6,450 nt of DNA, taken from contig URWK01000076.1 in NCBI GenBank assembly GCA_900551505.1, positions 1 to 6,450 of the forward strand, read 5' to 3'. Within the stretch, counting starts at the first letter, position 1. Every line of letters starts with the position of its first letter. A program made the translations under genes and the position numbers. Positions 5,453 to 6,450 of this stretch are shown piece after piece. Under the pieces are notes generated by a model, which saw only the letters and a program-made list of their open reading frames with translations, ran no database searches and had not been told where the DNA came from. This stretch comes from an uncultured Ruminococcus sp. GTDB lineage: Bacteria; Bacillota; Clostridia; Oscillospirales; Ruminococcaceae.

Positions 5453-6450
5453 ATACAACCAGTGTGCCGATAGTAGCACCTGTTTTCTCAGAAGATGCAA
5501 TAATCATTTCACAGTCGGGAATACTCTCCTGCCTTGCCTGCTCCGGATTATCGCTTATATAAATCACCGTCTTGTGCCTTACATTCTGCAAGTCCGAAAT
5601 CCTGCCTGCCCAACCTGAACTTAAAGCAGACGTTATATAAAAGAGATGTGAAACAATGTTTTCTCCCTCAAGCTTTACATAATTTTCGAGCGTGTCAGTC
5701 GAAACATTGGCGGAACTTTTCAGGAGCTTCCCGAGGAATACTGCCGTATCCGAAGCATCGCTTATCTTTTCGGAAACCATAGTATTCTTGCTGTCACAGT
5801 ACCAAACTATTTTGTGCAGAATTTCATTTTCGCAAAGTTCTTCAGAAATCGAAACCATTGTTTCAACAAGTGCGTCAAGTTTCTGCATATAATTCTTATC
5901 ATTCGCATCATACGAAAACTCAAACAATAAAACTATTCTGCTTTTAATCGGCAAACTGTAATCCTTGACAAGTAACTTGTCTTGTTTGGTGCTTAACTTC
6001 CAGTTAATTCTGTTAATTCTGTCGCCCTCTCTGTACTCCCTGATGTCAAAGATTTCCGAACAGTCGTCCCCTGCTCTGACTTTTGAATACACATCACTTT
6101 CTTCATCTGACAAATCGCTCATATCATTCACAATGTCCACCGGAAAAGTTTGCGGAAGAATAATTGTTTCCGCTGTAAGTTGCGGTTTAAATGAAGTCTT
6201 TGAGAGCCTGAAATAATCAAACACTGTTATCTTCCTGAGAACCGCAACTACTTTTCCGCAATACTGAGATGAAAGCTTGAATGTAATCGCCTGTGAATTT
6301 AGTTGCTGTATGGGAATCTGCATATTAACGGTTTGTTTTTTTCCGTCAAAGCTGTTGTAATAGTCAACCGTTATCAGTGCATTTGAAACCGGAAAAATGC
6401 TATTGTTTGTAATCTTTACAATGAAGCCGAAATCCTTATTTTTAACTTGT
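5451..6450 (-). CDS. DUF58 domain protein (partial, N-terminus beyond the right edge)
   Basis: The reading frame stays open to the right edge: upstream of the first in-window ATG (6321-6323) it continues without a stop and reads NKDFGFIVKITNNSIFPV and on, a typical DUF58 beta-rich region. That ATG is therefore internal, and about 332 C-terminal residues are present. The hallmark REYREGDRINRINWK (5997-6041), followed by LLVKDYS, is the DUF58 signature. The segment after it (VLLFEFSYDANDK) occupies the place of the von Willebrand A-like metal site but is degenerate, with Glu where the first Asp would be expected. The missing part should hold one or two membrane segments, given the usual family length of about 400 residues. 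DUF58 proteins are normally encoded between a MoxR AAA+ ATPase and a transglutaminase-like protein; the latter follows 15 nt downstream here. A role in assembling or activating envelope proteins is proposed for the family, not shown by this sequence. Confidence 0.9.
   Translation of the reverse strand, partial: QVKNKDFGFIVKITNNSIFPVSNALITVDYYNSFDGKKQTVNMQIPIQQLNSQAITFKLSSQYCGKVVAVLRKITVFDYFRLSKTSFKPQLTAETIILPQTFPVDIVNDMSDLSDEESDVYSKVRAGDDCSEIFDIREYREGDRINRINWKLSTKQDKLLVKDYSLPIKSRIVLLFEFSYDANDKNYMQKLDALVETMVSISEELCENEILHKIVWYCDSKNTMVSEKISDASDTAVFLGKLLKSSANVSTDTLENYVKLEGENIVSHLFYITSALSSGWAGRISDLQNVRHKTVIYISDNPEQARQESIPDCEMIIASSEKTGATIGTLVV

Noticed and set aside
6321..6323. ATG as the start of the DUF58 gene
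   Set aside because: The frame stays open and homologous-looking all the way to the right edge, and no ribosome binding site precedes this ATG. It is an internal methionine of a gene cut by the window.

Overview
The window looks like chromosomal DNA from an anaerobic, Gram-positive clostridial organism, most likely of the Ruminococcus/Oscillospiraceae type. This is an inference from the AT-rich base composition, purine-rich ribosome binding sites, sigma-A-type promoter spacing and protein style; no marker gene fixes a species. It holds five protein genes: four complete, and one cut by the right edge. There are no tRNA, rRNA, CRISPR or transposon features.

Left part (1-1740, + strand): a two-gene unit for the lower ligand of vitamin B12. 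cobT (134-1177) makes alpha-ribazole 5'-phosphate. A histidine phosphatase 2 nt downstream (1180-1740) is very probably the matching alpha-ribazole phosphatase (CobC type). The leader before cobT contains a strikingly GC-rich, self-complementary tract (33-107) unlike anything else in the window. No cobalamin riboswitch is recognisable there.

Middle (1741-2897): an intergenic stretch with a 13-bp inverted repeat covering the -35 box of a perfect-consensus, extended -10 promoter. It is followed by a secreted SleB-family cell wall hydrolase (1849-2769) with a signal peptide, a coiled coil and a C-terminal hydrolase domain. A strong hairpin at 2850-2893 with U-tracts on both sides ends this gene and also the convergent operon from the right.

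Right part (2898-6450, - strand): a DUF58 protein gene (partial, running off the right edge) followed 15 nt later by a large membrane-anchored transglutaminase-like protein of the TgpA/YebA type. This pair is the distal part of the widespread MoxR-DUF58-transglutaminase arrangement, so a MoxR-type AAA+ ATPase gene is expected just beyond the right edge.

I see no evidence for a wholly new system. The points most worth checking are the GC-rich tract before cobT, the dyad on the hydrolase promoter with its nearly leaderless TTG start, and the overlapping out-of-frame ATG at the start of the transglutaminase gene.
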